DNA from: an uncultured Verrucomicrobiota bacterium
GTDB lineage: Bacteria > Verrucomicrobiota > Verrucomicrobiia > Palsa-1439
Assembly: GCA_903825695.1 (NCBI GenBank)
Contig: CAIKBP010000104.1
Coordinates: forward strand, 1-28,056
Direction of reading: 5' to 3'
Length of the DNA: 28,056 nt
Shown: in pieces, positions 22,184 through 28,056 of the stretch
How the letters are laid out: the number at the start of each line of letters is the position of its first letter
How positions within the stretch are numbered: the first letter of the stretch is position 1
Made by a program: the position numbers and the translations under genes
The notes under the pieces: generated by a model
Database searches by the model: none
Told to the model about the DNA's origin: nothing
What the model saw: only the letters and a program-made list of their open reading frames with translations

Positions 22184-22627
22184 ATGCTCACCATAAAGAT
22201 AGACGCCGATATGAAAGAAGCGTTGCGCGCCAGAGAGACGACACGGCTTTCGACGTTGCGCATGCTTAAATCGGCCATTCAGTACGCCATGATGGAGAAG
22301 AAATTAAAGACGCTCTCCGATGCCGACGCGATCATTGTTATCAAGAAGCAGATCAAACAGCGGCAGGACGCCATCGAAGAATTCCAGAAAGGCGGCCGTA
22401 GCGATCTAGTGGCGAAAGAAACTGCTGAACTGACCGTGCTAAAGGCGTATTTGCCCCCCGAGCTTTCGAGCACGGAACTTGAACAGATCATCAGCGCGAC
22501 CATCGCCGAACTCGGCGCCACCACAAAGGCCGACATGGGCAAGGTGATGAAGGCCGTTCAGGCAAAGGTGGCCGGTCGGGCCGACAACCGAGCCATCAGC
22601 CAACTCGTCTCAGCCAAACTCGTCTGA
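22184..22627 (+). CDS. yqeY: GatB/YqeY-domain protein
   Basis: The 147-residue helical protein is the stand-alone version of the tRNA-binding tail domain of the GatB amidotransferase subunit. It shows the family landmarks: ARETTRLSTLRMLKSAIQYA near the start, IKKQIKQRQDAIEEFQKGGR in the middle, LKAYLPPELSSTELEQII, and the tail with DMGKVMKAVQAKVAGRADNR. Its exact role is not established in the family; RNA binding is presumed. The start at 22184 matches the family; the frame is open upstream only because it overlaps the rtcB end. No SD is present and the promoter is six bases away. It lies between rtcB and ribD. Confidence 0.92.
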   Translation: MLTIKIDADMKEALRARETTRLSTLRMLKSAIQYAMMEKKLKTLSDADAIIVIKKQIKQRQDAIEEFQKGGRSDLVAKETAELTVLKAYLPPELSSTELEQIISATIAELGATTKADMGKVMKAVQAKVAGRADNRAISQLVSAKLV

Positions 22628-22688
22628 GGGCGAACCGCGTTTTTTCCTCTGCCGACTCGGGCTCCACCGTCGCGGCCCTGACTAGCGT

Positions 22689-22712
22689 CTGCGAGGCAAG
22701 CTTGCCTCGCAG
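22689..22712. repeat. 24-bp perfect palindrome overlapping the ribD promoter
   Basis: Twelve bases CTGCGAGGCAAG (22689-22700) are followed directly by their exact reverse complement (22701-22712). The right arm contains the predicted -35 of ribD. It lies 61 bases after the yqeY stop and has no T-run after it. It could be an operator, a weak terminator for yqeY or a copy of an interspersed palindromic repeat. Confidence 0.7.
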
Positions 22713-22730
22713 CGATTCTATATTTATTCT
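22702..22730 (+). promoter_or_regulatory. Candidate promoter for ribD (leaderless layout)
   Basis: TTGCCT (22702-22707), 17 bases, TATTCT (22725-22730), then seven bases to the ATG at 22738. No SD and no FMN riboswitch are visible in front of ribD. Confidence 0.5.
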
Positions 22731-22737
22731 GGTGCCG

Positions 22738-23904
22738 ATGAAGTTCACAGCTCAAGACCAATGTTTCATGCAGCGTGCACTGGTGCTGGCACGGCATGGA
22801 CTGGGTAAGACGAGTCCGAATCCCGCAGTTGGCGCGATCCTGGTCAAGAATGGACACGTCATCGGCAAAGGTTGGCACAAGAAGGCCGGCGGGCCGCATG
22901 CAGAGATCGAAGCGCTGATAGATTGTGGAGTTCTGAAACCAAGTCGAGGCAAGAATGCCGCTCCCATAATTACAAGGGTGACCCGTGATGCAACGTTTTA
23001 CGTGACGTTGGAACCGTGTTGCACACACGGACGGACACCGCCATGCACAGATGCAATTATCGGTGCGGGAGTGAAACGGGTCGTCGTTGCCGCGACGGAC
23101 CCGAATCCACGGCATTGCGGGCGCGGGTTGAAATTGCTGCGGCGCGCGGGAATCCACGTTGAATCAGGCTTGTTCGCGCAGGAGGCGACGCGCTTGAACG
23201 AACCATTCAATAAATGGATTGTGACAGGTATGCCATTCGTGATCGCAAAAGCAGCAATGAGCCTGGATGGCAGAATAGCAACGCGCACGGGCGACTCAAA
23301 ATGGATAACCAGTGGCGTGGCGCGACGGTATGCCCACAAGCTCCGCGCGCAAGTTGACGCAATCATGGTCGGGGCGCGGACGGTCATCCGCGACAATTCG
23401 CAGCTAACGTTGCGGCATGGCGTGCGAGGGCGGCAGCCGCTTCGAGTTGTCGTTGACGCGCGAGGACGTGCTCCCAAAAGCGCAAAACTTTTCCGGGACG
23501 AACATCGCAGGCGCACCCTTGTTCTGACAACGGCTCTCTCTTCCGCCGGTTGGCGGCGACATCTGGCAGCGCATGGCATCGAAGTCTTGGTTGTTAAGCA
23601 AAAAAACGGGCGTGTGGATTTGCGGACAGCCATGCGTGAGTTGGGGCGGCTGGAAGTGACGAGCGTATTGATAGAGGGCGGCGGGGAGTTGCTGGGATCG
23701 GCGTTCGACGAAGGACTGGTGGACAAGACGGTATTCTTCTACGCGCCGGCGGTTATTGGCGGACGAAAGGCGGTTCCCGCTGTAATCGGCCACGGCGTGC
23801 CGGCGGTGAGAAATGCGTGGCGGTTCACACGCGATGCCCACTGGCGACTGATTGACGGGACAACGGCGGTGTTTGAAGGTTCCCGCGAGAAAAGAAGAAT
23901 GTGA
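22738..23904 (+). CDS. ribD: Bifunctional riboflavin biosynthesis deaminase/reductase RibD
   Basis: RibD carries out two steps of riboflavin synthesis: deamination of the pyrimidinone and NADPH reduction of the ribosyl chain. The 388-residue protein has the N-terminal zinc deaminase domain (SPNPAVGA at 26-33; HAE at 54-56; Cys94 and Cys103 in PCCTHGRTPPC). The C-terminal reductase domain starts near residue 165 (FVIAKAAMSLDGRIA; GDSKWITS; IEGGGELLGSAF). Between HAE and TLEPC the loop is about 15 residues longer than in E. coli RibD. The start at 22738 fits the family; an ATG at 22702 would cover the promoter and palindrome. ribE follows after a 209-base gap, an unusual separation for an otherwise paired pathway. 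Confidence 0.94.
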   Translation: MKFTAQDQCFMQRALVLARHGLGKTSPNPAVGAILVKNGHVIGKGWHKKAGGPHAEIEALIDCGVLKPSRGKNAAPIITRVTRDATFYVTLEPCCTHGRTPPCTDAIIGAGVKRVVVAATDPNPRHCGRGLKLLRRAGIHVESGLFAQEATRLNEPFNKWIVTGMPFVIAKAAMSLDGRIATRTGDSKWITSGVARRYAHKLRAQVDAIMVGARTVIRDNSQLTLRHGVRGRQPLRVVVDARGRAPKSAKLFRDEHRRRTLVLTTALSSAGWRRHLAAHGIEVLVVKQKNGRVDLRTAMRELGRLEVTSVLIEGGGELLGSAFDEGLVDKTVFFYAPAVIGGRKAVPAVIGHGVPAVRNAWRFTRDAHWRLIDGTTAVFEGSREKRRM

Positions 23905-24074
23905 TGATCCCTGCTGTCGGTCTCTCACCGGCATGGCAAACAGATTCTGGAGGTTCCACAAGACATTCAGGTTGGCTAGGTCAATCGCGCACGGCATGCA
24001 AGGGAAACAGCATCGGGCAAAGGGGTCAACGTCGCACGGCCCTGTTTGAATCGCACCTTCGCTTAAGAGCATGC

Positions 24075-24104
24075 TCGACAGCGCTCGGACGACTCGGTTA
24101 TGCT
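24075..24104 (+). promoter_or_regulatory. Candidate promoter for ribE (near-leaderless)
   Basis: TCGACA (24075-24080), 18 bases, TATGCT (24099-24104), then nine bases to the ATG at 24114, with no SD. The rest of the 209-base gap 23905-24113 holds no gene or known riboswitch that I can see. Confidence 0.4.
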
Positions 24105-24113
24105 TGAACCGCC

Positions 24114-24749
24114 ATGTTTACAGGAATTGTCGAGGGAACTGGACGGGTGAAGAGCATTCGTTCCGGGCCGAAATCCACCGAATTCGCCGTGCGTCCGGGA
24201 AAACTTGGCGGCAAGTTGCGCGTTGGCAACAGTATCGCGGTTAACGGTACGTGCCTGACGGTCGTTGGCGCGCGAAATGGTTTGCTGCGGTTTGACGTGC
24301 TTAACGAGACGCTGCAGCGCACGAATTTTCGCGCTGTCAAACCGGGAGATCTGGTGAACTTGGAGCGGCCGCTGCGGGCGAATGCGGGGCTGGACGGTCA
24401 TTTTGTGCTGGGTCATGTGGATGGAACAGGTCGCGTGCGCCGCTACGAGAAACGGGGATCAGATTACATGTTGGATGTCGACGCGCAACCGGCGGCAATG
24501 CGGTACATAGTCGAGAAAGGATCGATTGCCATAGATGGAATCAGTCTGACGGTGGCTGCGCAGGGGCGGAATTGGTTCCGTGTCTGGATCATTCCGCACA
24601 CGCACGAGGTGACCAACCTGTGCTCGCGGCGTGTAGGCGATCTGGTGAATCTTGAGGCTGACATCATTGGCAAATATGTGGACAAACTGCTGGCGGGACG
24701 GAGCGGTACGACAAAACGTGTACGGGTACGGAGGGTTGACACCGCTTGA
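24114..24749 (+). CDS. ribE: Riboflavin synthase, alpha subunit
   Basis: The enzyme dismutates two 6,7-dimethyl-8-ribityllumazine molecules to riboflavin. The 211-residue protein has the invariant MFTGIVEGTG start and two lumazine-binding repeats. The first has NGTCLTV, FDVLNETL and LVNLERPL; the second follows GLDGHFVLGHVDGTG, with EKGSIAIDGISLTV, IIPHTHEVTNL and LVNLEADIIGKYV. The C-terminal tail is basic. It is downstream of ribD, while ribA/B and ribH (lumazine synthase) are not in the window. It lacks an SD. The next gene starts 37 bases later and may share the transcript. Confidence 0.96.
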   Translation: MFTGIVEGTGRVKSIRSGPKSTEFAVRPGKLGGKLRVGNSIAVNGTCLTVVGARNGLLRFDVLNETLQRTNFRAVKPGDLVNLERPLRANAGLDGHFVLGHVDGTGRVRRYEKRGSDYMLDVDAQPAAMRYIVEKGSIAIDGISLTVAAQGRNWFRVWIIPHTHEVTNLCSRRVGDLVNLEADIIGKYVDKLLAGRSGTTKRVRVRRVDTA

Positions 24750-24786
24750 TGGCAGACACTAAACTCCGCACCCACGAAAGCGCGTC

Positions 24787-25494
24787 ATGCTCGCGATTCT
24801 AGAACAACTTTTAATCATCCAAGAGCGGGACCGCCGCATCGCGCAGTTGAAGACGGAGAAGGCGCGCATCCCTATCGAGATTGCGGCGGTGGACCACCGG
24901 CTCAGCGAAACCTCGCAGCACTTGGACTCATTGCGGCAGCAACAGAAACACCTCGAGTCAGAACGCAAGAAACTGGAAATCGAGGCGGAATCTAACCGCG
25001 CGCAGATCCTTAAGTACCGGATACAGTTGAACCAGATCAAATCGAATACCGAGTATCAGGCGTTGCTGAAGGAGATTGCGAAGGTAGAAGAGAAGATTGT
25101 GCAGGTGGAAGATCGCGAGTTGGAGTTCATGGAGCAATTTGAACAATTTCAGGCCGCGATCAAGGAAGAGCAGGTCGCGGTCAAGGATTTGATGGCGAAA
25201 GCGGAGGCGGCAAAGCAGGATTTCAAGAAGCGCGCGGCGAACATAGAACGGGAGTTGGTACAGTTGCAGGCGGAGCGCGAAAAACTCGCCCAGGAAGCCG
25301 ATCCAAGCGCGCTCGCACGATACGAACGGCTGTTGAGGAGTAAAGGCGACATGGCGATTGTGCCGGTTCAGCATGGCAACTGTGGCGGTTGCCACCTGCA
25401 CTTGCCGCCACAGATCATGCATAACGCCAAGCATGCCAACACTCTGATCAGTTGCGACTTTTGCGGACGCGTTCTATACTGGCAGTCGGAGTAA
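24787..25494 (+). CDS. Coiled-coil protein with C4 zinc ribbon (DUF164/zf-RING_7)
   Basis: The 235-residue protein is a long antiparallel coiled coil (about residues 10-180; charged heptads such as KIVQVEDRELEFMEQFEQFQ) followed by a C4 zinc ribbon (CGGCHLHLP ... CDFCGRVLYW) at the C-terminus. Homologues (CdsZ/DUF164) occur widely. Some are chaperone-like, but a general function is not settled, and the fold suggests nucleic-acid or protein binding. Its ATG (24787) has no strong SD. The gene lies between ribE and the RNase P RNA gene, an association seen in several phyla; that it acts on RNA is only an inference. Confidence 0.9.
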   Translation: MLAILEQLLIIQERDRRIAQLKTEKARIPIEIAAVDHRLSETSQHLDSLRQQQKHLESERKKLEIEAESNRAQILKYRIQLNQIKSNTEYQALLKEIAKVEEKIVQVEDRELEFMEQFEQFQAAIKEEQVAVKDLMAKAEAAKQDFKKRAANIERELVQLQAEREKLAQEADPSALARYERLLRSKGDMAIVPVQHGNCGGCHLHLPPQIMHNAKHANTLISCDFCGRVLYWQSE

Positions 25495-25536
25495 CCGTCG
25501 TCAACGAGTGTGGCGACTGATGTTGTTTGATTTCCG

Positions 25537-25889
25537 AGTTTGGAAGGGTGGATAGCCGCTCCGAGCCGCGCAAGCGCGCTCGGGGAGGAAAGTCCAGACT
25601 CCATAGGGCGCGATGCCCCACGCAAGTGGGGGACTCCGGTTACAAGGCCGGGGGACGGACGGTGCCACAGAAAACATACCGCCTCGGGCGCGCAAGTGCT
25701 CGGGGTAAGGGTGAAATGGCGAGGTAAGAGCTCACCGCTCCGAGAGCAATCGAGGAGGCACGGCAAACCCCATCGGGAGCAAGACCAAATAGGCGGCGAG
25801 ACGCGGCCCGCGTCATTGGAGCCGTGGGTACCGGTCGCATTAGATAAATGGCTATCGAACACAGAATCTGGCTTACAGCCCCTCCAAGT
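25537..25889 (+). ncRNA. rnpB: RNase P RNA, bacterial type A
   Basis: This is the catalytic RNA that trims the 5' ends of tRNA precursors. Conserved regions appear in order: GAGGAAAGTCC (about 25584-25594), CACAGAAAACATACCG (about 25667), GGTGAAA then GGTAAGAGCTCACCG (about 25722-25736), GAGCAAGACCAAATAGG (about 25778), and AGATAAATGGCT followed by ACAGAATCTGGCTTACA (25841-25877). The 5' GTTTGGAAGGG and 3' CCCCTCCAAG ends pair as helix P1, which sets the approximate limits and a length of about 353 nt. A GC-rich hairpin follows. Open frames crossing this region are not genes. Confidence 0.96.
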
Positions 25890-25895
25890 ACGAAG

Positions 25896-25921
25896 CCGGG
25901 GCGGCGCAGCCGTCGCCCCGG
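25896..25921 (+). terminator. Terminator-like hairpin after rnpB
   Basis: CCGGGGCGGCG (25896-25906) pairs with CGTCGCCCCGG (25911-25921) over 11 positions with one mismatch and a CAGC loop, followed by CGCCAATTTC. It separates rnpB from the next gene, whose ATG is 11 bases later. The T-run is short. Confidence 0.6.
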
Positions 25922-25931
25922 CGCCAATTTC

Positions 25932-26435
25932 ATGCGTTACCCACTGTTTCTCGATCTCACGGAACAGAAGGTTGTCGTCATTGGCGGCGGTCCGGTGGCC
26001 ACGCGAAAAATCCGAATGTTGCTGATTGCGGGCGCGGTGGTGACTGCGATTAGTCCCAAAGCCACGGCCGCGATCCGACAGTGGGCACAAGACAAACGCG
26101 TTAGCTGGACGCGACGTCCGTACCACGCAGGCGATCTGCGCCGAGCCTGTCTTGTCGTGGCGGCAACCGACCGCGAAGAGATCAATCGTCGCGTTTGCGC
26201 TGAGGCCAAACGGCGCAGACTGCTCGTCAACTGCATCGCTCCTCCATCCGCCGGCAACTTCATCGTCCCCTCAGTGATTCATCGTGGTGGCGTCACGGTG
26301 GCGATCTCGACTGGTGGGGCAAGCCCTGCTTTTGCCAAGAGGTTGCGGCGCGACCTTGAACGGTTTTTCCATCGCGGTTACCCCGCGCTGCTGAAACGGA
26401 TGGCAGCACTACGGAAACGACACCACGATGAATGA
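25932..26435 (+). CDS. Precorrin-2 dehydrogenase / sirohydrochlorin ferrochelatase-type protein (CysG N-terminal, MET8-like)
   Basis: The protein oxidises precorrin-2 to sirohydrochlorin with NAD+ and, in many homologues, inserts iron to make siroheme; it also fits early steps of haem d1 or cobalamin branches. The 167-residue protein starts MRYPLFLDLTEQKVVVIGGG with the dinucleotide-binding GGGPVATRK (15-23), then VVAATDREEIN, and the classic segment with NFIVPSVIHRG and VAISTGGASPAFAKRLR. It lacks the CysG methyltransferase half. The start at 25932 is chosen because upstream in-frame residues are encoded inside rnpB. The end overlaps the HemX-like gene by 8 bases. It opens a tetrapyrrole operon with hemC. 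Confidence 0.92.
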   Translation: MRYPLFLDLTEQKVVVIGGGPVATRKIRMLLIAGAVVTAISPKATAAIRQWAQDKRVSWTRRPYHAGDLRRACLVVAATDREEINRRVCAEAKRRRLLVNCIAPPSAGNFIVPSVIHRGGVTVAISTGGASPAFAKRLRRDLERFFHRGYPALLKRMAALRKRHHDE

Positions 26436-27258
26436 CCGGGAATTGCTCTGGCTGGCGCAGTTGTTCTACGCGGCGAGTGTCGTACTGACGATGCGCCGCG
26501 TGCAGGTCGGCAGCGCGTCAGCGCAGTTGCATCGCTGGAATCTCCTCACGATGATCCTTGGATTTGTCCTGCACACGGTGTTCCTGTACCAGCGCGGGAT
26601 GCAGATTGGGCGTTGTCCGCTGACAAACCCGTTTGAGGTGCAAGTATTCCTCGCGTGGGGCATGGTGTTGTTTTACTTGTTGATCGGGCCATCGTACCGA
26701 GTGTCGTTTCTCGGTGCGTTCACTGCTCCCGTTGTGCTGACTTTGTGCGTGGTGCCGCTGCTTGCGCCGATTGACGTGGCGCGCCAGGCACCAGCCACGC
26801 GGAGTCCGTGGATCGAATTTCACGCGGCGATCGCTGTCTTGTCGTGTGGCGCATTTGCGCTTGCCGCAGTCATAAGCGCCATGTACCGGTGGCAGGAACG
26901 ACAGTTGAAGGCACGGCGGTCGACCTCGTTATTCCTACAACTGCCGCCCGTGGAACAGCTCGATGTGGTAGCGCTGCGGCTGATTATTGTAGGATTCGCG
27001 CTGTTTAGCGTGGGGATAGTCGGTGGGTTTATTTCGTATCGGATCATCCACCGGTTGACCCCGCTCCGAGCGGGGTTGACCATCGCGAAGATCGTTTGGG
27101 CGTGGGCGGTATGGGGGGCATACGCGTTGGTGTTGGTGGCGCGGACGGCCGCATCGATCCGCGGAAGGAAGTTTGCCGTGACGGCCATCGCTCTGTTCAT
27201 CTTCACGCTTGTCACGTTCTGTGTTATCAACCTTCTGCCAAAGTCGCCACAACCGTGA
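26428..27258 (+). CDS. HemX/CcsA-like membrane protein (cytochrome c assembly family)
   Basis: The 276-residue integral membrane protein has eight or so predicted helices. It belongs to the CcsA/HemX (PF01578) family: TNPFEVQVFLAWGMVLFYLL, WIEFHAAIAVLSCGAFALA with a conserved His, and KIVWAWAVWGAYALVLVA. Two roles are known in the family: haem delivery for cytochrome c assembly, or HemX, which sits in hem operons and lowers glutamyl-tRNA reductase levels. Location between the precorrin-2 dehydrogenase and hemC favours a HemX-type role, but the sequence alone does not decide it. Overlaps on both sides (8 bases before, GTGA with hemC after) indicate a tightly coupled operon. Confidence 0.87.
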   Translation: MNDRELLWLAQLFYAASVVLTMRRVQVGSASAQLHRWNLLTMILGFVLHTVFLYQRGMQIGRCPLTNPFEVQVFLAWGMVLFYLLIGPSYRVSFLGAFTAPVVLTLCVVPLLAPIDVARQAPATRSPWIEFHAAIAVLSCGAFALAAVISAMYRWQERQLKARRSTSLFLQLPPVEQLDVVALRLIIVGFALFSVGIVGGFISYRIIHRLTPLRAGLTIAKIVWAWAVWGAYALVLVARTAASIRGRKFAVTAIALFIFTLVTFCVINLLPKSPQP

Positions 27259-28056
27259 ACACACTCGTTATCGGCAGCCGTGGCAGTCCTTTGGCGCTTG
27301 CGCAGGTGGAGTTCGTCCGTAGGTTGCTGCTGGATGCCCAACCGAAGTTGCGGATCGAGACGAAGATCATCAAAACCAGCGGCGATCAGTTTCCGCCGGC
27401 AGGCGGATCTGCCTACCGGCATGACAATAACTTGTCCCTGACAGCCAATGGCGGCAAGGGGATTTTCACCAAGGAGATCGAGGAGCAATTGTTGCGCGGT
27501 GAGATTCATCTTGCCATGCACAGCATGAAAGATTTGCCGACGGTGTTGCCCGATGGACTGACCATCGGCGCAGTTCCGCCGCGTGAGGATCCGCACGATG
27601 TGTTCGTGGCGAAACGGTATCCAACGCTCGACGCGTTGCCCAAGGGGGCGCGGGTGGCTACGGGCAGCATCCGGCGACGAGCGCAATTGCTGGCGCGTCG
27701 GCCCGACCTGCAGATTAAGGAGATTCGCGGCAACGTGGAAACGCGCCTGCAAAAACTCACGGACGACAATGAGTTGGATGCGGTCATTCTCGCCGCGGCA
27801 GGACTGAAGCGGCTCAGATTGTGGGAGAAATCGAAACAGTTCCACTGGCAGCAGTTGGACTTTGACATCATGATTCCGGCCGTGGGACAGGGTATTATTG
27901 CCTGTGAAGTGCGCGAGTCGGACATGGAAACGCAGGAATTGCTGGCCACCATAAATCATGCGGACACATTGGCGTGTGCCGAAGCTGAGCGTGTCTTTTT
28001 GAAAGCGCTGGGCGGCGGTTGCCAGGTTCCGTACGCAGCATACGCGACAGTGAACG
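27255..28056 (+). CDS. hemC: Porphobilinogen deaminase (hydroxymethylbilane synthase), 3'-truncated by window end
   Basis: HemC joins four porphobilinogens into hydroxymethylbilane. The frame opens at GTG 27255, overlapping the previous stop (GTGA), and stays open to the window end (267 residues). The start VIGSRGSPLALAQ, the active-site HSMKDLPT, GSIRRRAQL with substrate-binding arginines, LRGNV-like IRGNVETRL, and GGGCQVP carrying the dipyrromethane cofactor Cys are all present. Between TSGD and GGKG there are 21 residues where E. coli HemC has 10. The extra part is encoded by a palindromic sequence (27395-27420) and adds a PPAGGSAYRH segment. The reading frame is kept and all catalytic motifs remain, so the enzyme is likely active. 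Confidence 0.94.
   Translation, partial: MNTLVIGSRGSPLALAQVEFVRRLLLDAQPKLRIETKIIKTSGDQFPPAGGSAYRHDNNLSLTANGGKGIFTKEIEEQLLRGEIHLAMHSMKDLPTVLPDGLTIGAVPPREDPHDVFVAKRYPTLDALPKGARVATGSIRRRAQLLARRPDLQIKEIRGNVETRLQKLTDDNELDAVILAAAGLKRLRLWEKSKQFHWQQLDFDIMIPAVGQGIIACEVRESDMETQELLATINHADTLACAEAERVFLKALGGGCQVPYAAYATVN
27395..27420. repeat. Palindromic in-frame element inside hemC
   Basis: GCCGGCAGGCGGA (27395-27407) is followed by TCTGCCTACCGGC, its reverse complement at 11 of 13 positions. It coincides with the extra residues of this HemC, so it looks like an inserted coding palindrome, similar in style to the palindromic elements known inside Rickettsia genes. Confidence 0.55.

Noticed and set aside
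23905..24113. FMN riboswitch or small gene between ribD and ribE
   Set aside because: None of the conserved FMN-aptamer blocks could be found, and the small open frames lack start signals and recognisable content.
25527..25860. Open frames over the RNase P RNA (e.g. 25540-26025)
   Set aside because: All conserved RNase P RNA blocks are present in order, so these frames are incidental.
1..28056. CRISPR array, insertion sequence, prophage or defence/toxin system
   Set aside because: No regularly spaced repeats, transposase, integrase, phage or recognisable defence genes were seen on either strand.

Overview
This 28 kb window is an ordinary housekeeping stretch of a bacterial chromosome. It is gene-dense, has a moderately high GC content, and carries no insertion sequence, integrase, prophage, CRISPR array or rRNA operon. 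The gene set suggests a Verrucomicrobiota-like (PVC group) bacterium: a DUF6268-type outer-membrane barrel, a UvrB/UvrC-motif protein of unknown function, a long-form SRP RNA, a class II ribonucleotide reductase with TSCPD and Zn-ribbon tails, and Shine-Dalgarno (SD) sites at only some genes. The outer-membrane barrel implies a diderm cell. The phylum is an inference from gene content only.

Layout. 1-2,800: the 3' end of a small mechanosensitive-channel-type protein and its terminator, then two tandem paralogous zinc-ribbon/single-TM miniproteins and a multi-pass membrane protein, all three on the minus strand. 2,801-7,691 (minus): tRNA-Thr(CGT), SRP RNA, dnaX, ybaB, recR, mtnA, a HAD phosphatase and tRNA-Asn(GTT). 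The SRP RNA-dnaX-ybaB-recR order is the same as in Bacillus subtilis. A decayed tRNA-like fragment lies just upstream of tRNA-Thr. 7,962-12,880 (plus): UVR-motif protein, nitroreductase, an exported protein of unknown function coupled to an outer-membrane barrel, and der.

13,053-18,747 (plus) is a nucleotide block. nrdJ, with a good NrdR-box match in front, makes deoxyribonucleotides. It is followed by pyrimidine-nucleoside phosphorylase, purine-nucleoside phosphorylase and cytidine deaminase, a salvage operon. 18,844-20,533 (minus) is a phosphate-transport pair, a DUF47 accessory protein followed by a PiT permease. 20,667-25,494 (plus) holds rtcB, yqeY, ribD, ribE and a coiled-coil C4-zinc-ribbon protein. 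Next comes the RNase P RNA. The window ends with a tetrapyrrole block: precorrin-2 dehydrogenase, a HemX/CcsA-like membrane protein and hemC, which is cut by the window edge.

I found no clearly new multi-gene system. The observations most worth checking are: (i) a recurring promoter layout (-35, about 17 bp, -10, then only 6-9 bp to an ATG/GTG with no SD) at rtcB, yqeY, ribD and ribE and possibly the pyrimidine phosphorylase, suggesting leaderless mRNAs; (ii) the duplicated zinc-ribbon miniproteins, each with its own upstream dyad; (iii) a palindromic, in-frame insertion inside hemC; (iv) a 24-bp perfect palindrome over the ribD promoter; (v) the tRNA-derived debris near both tRNA genes.
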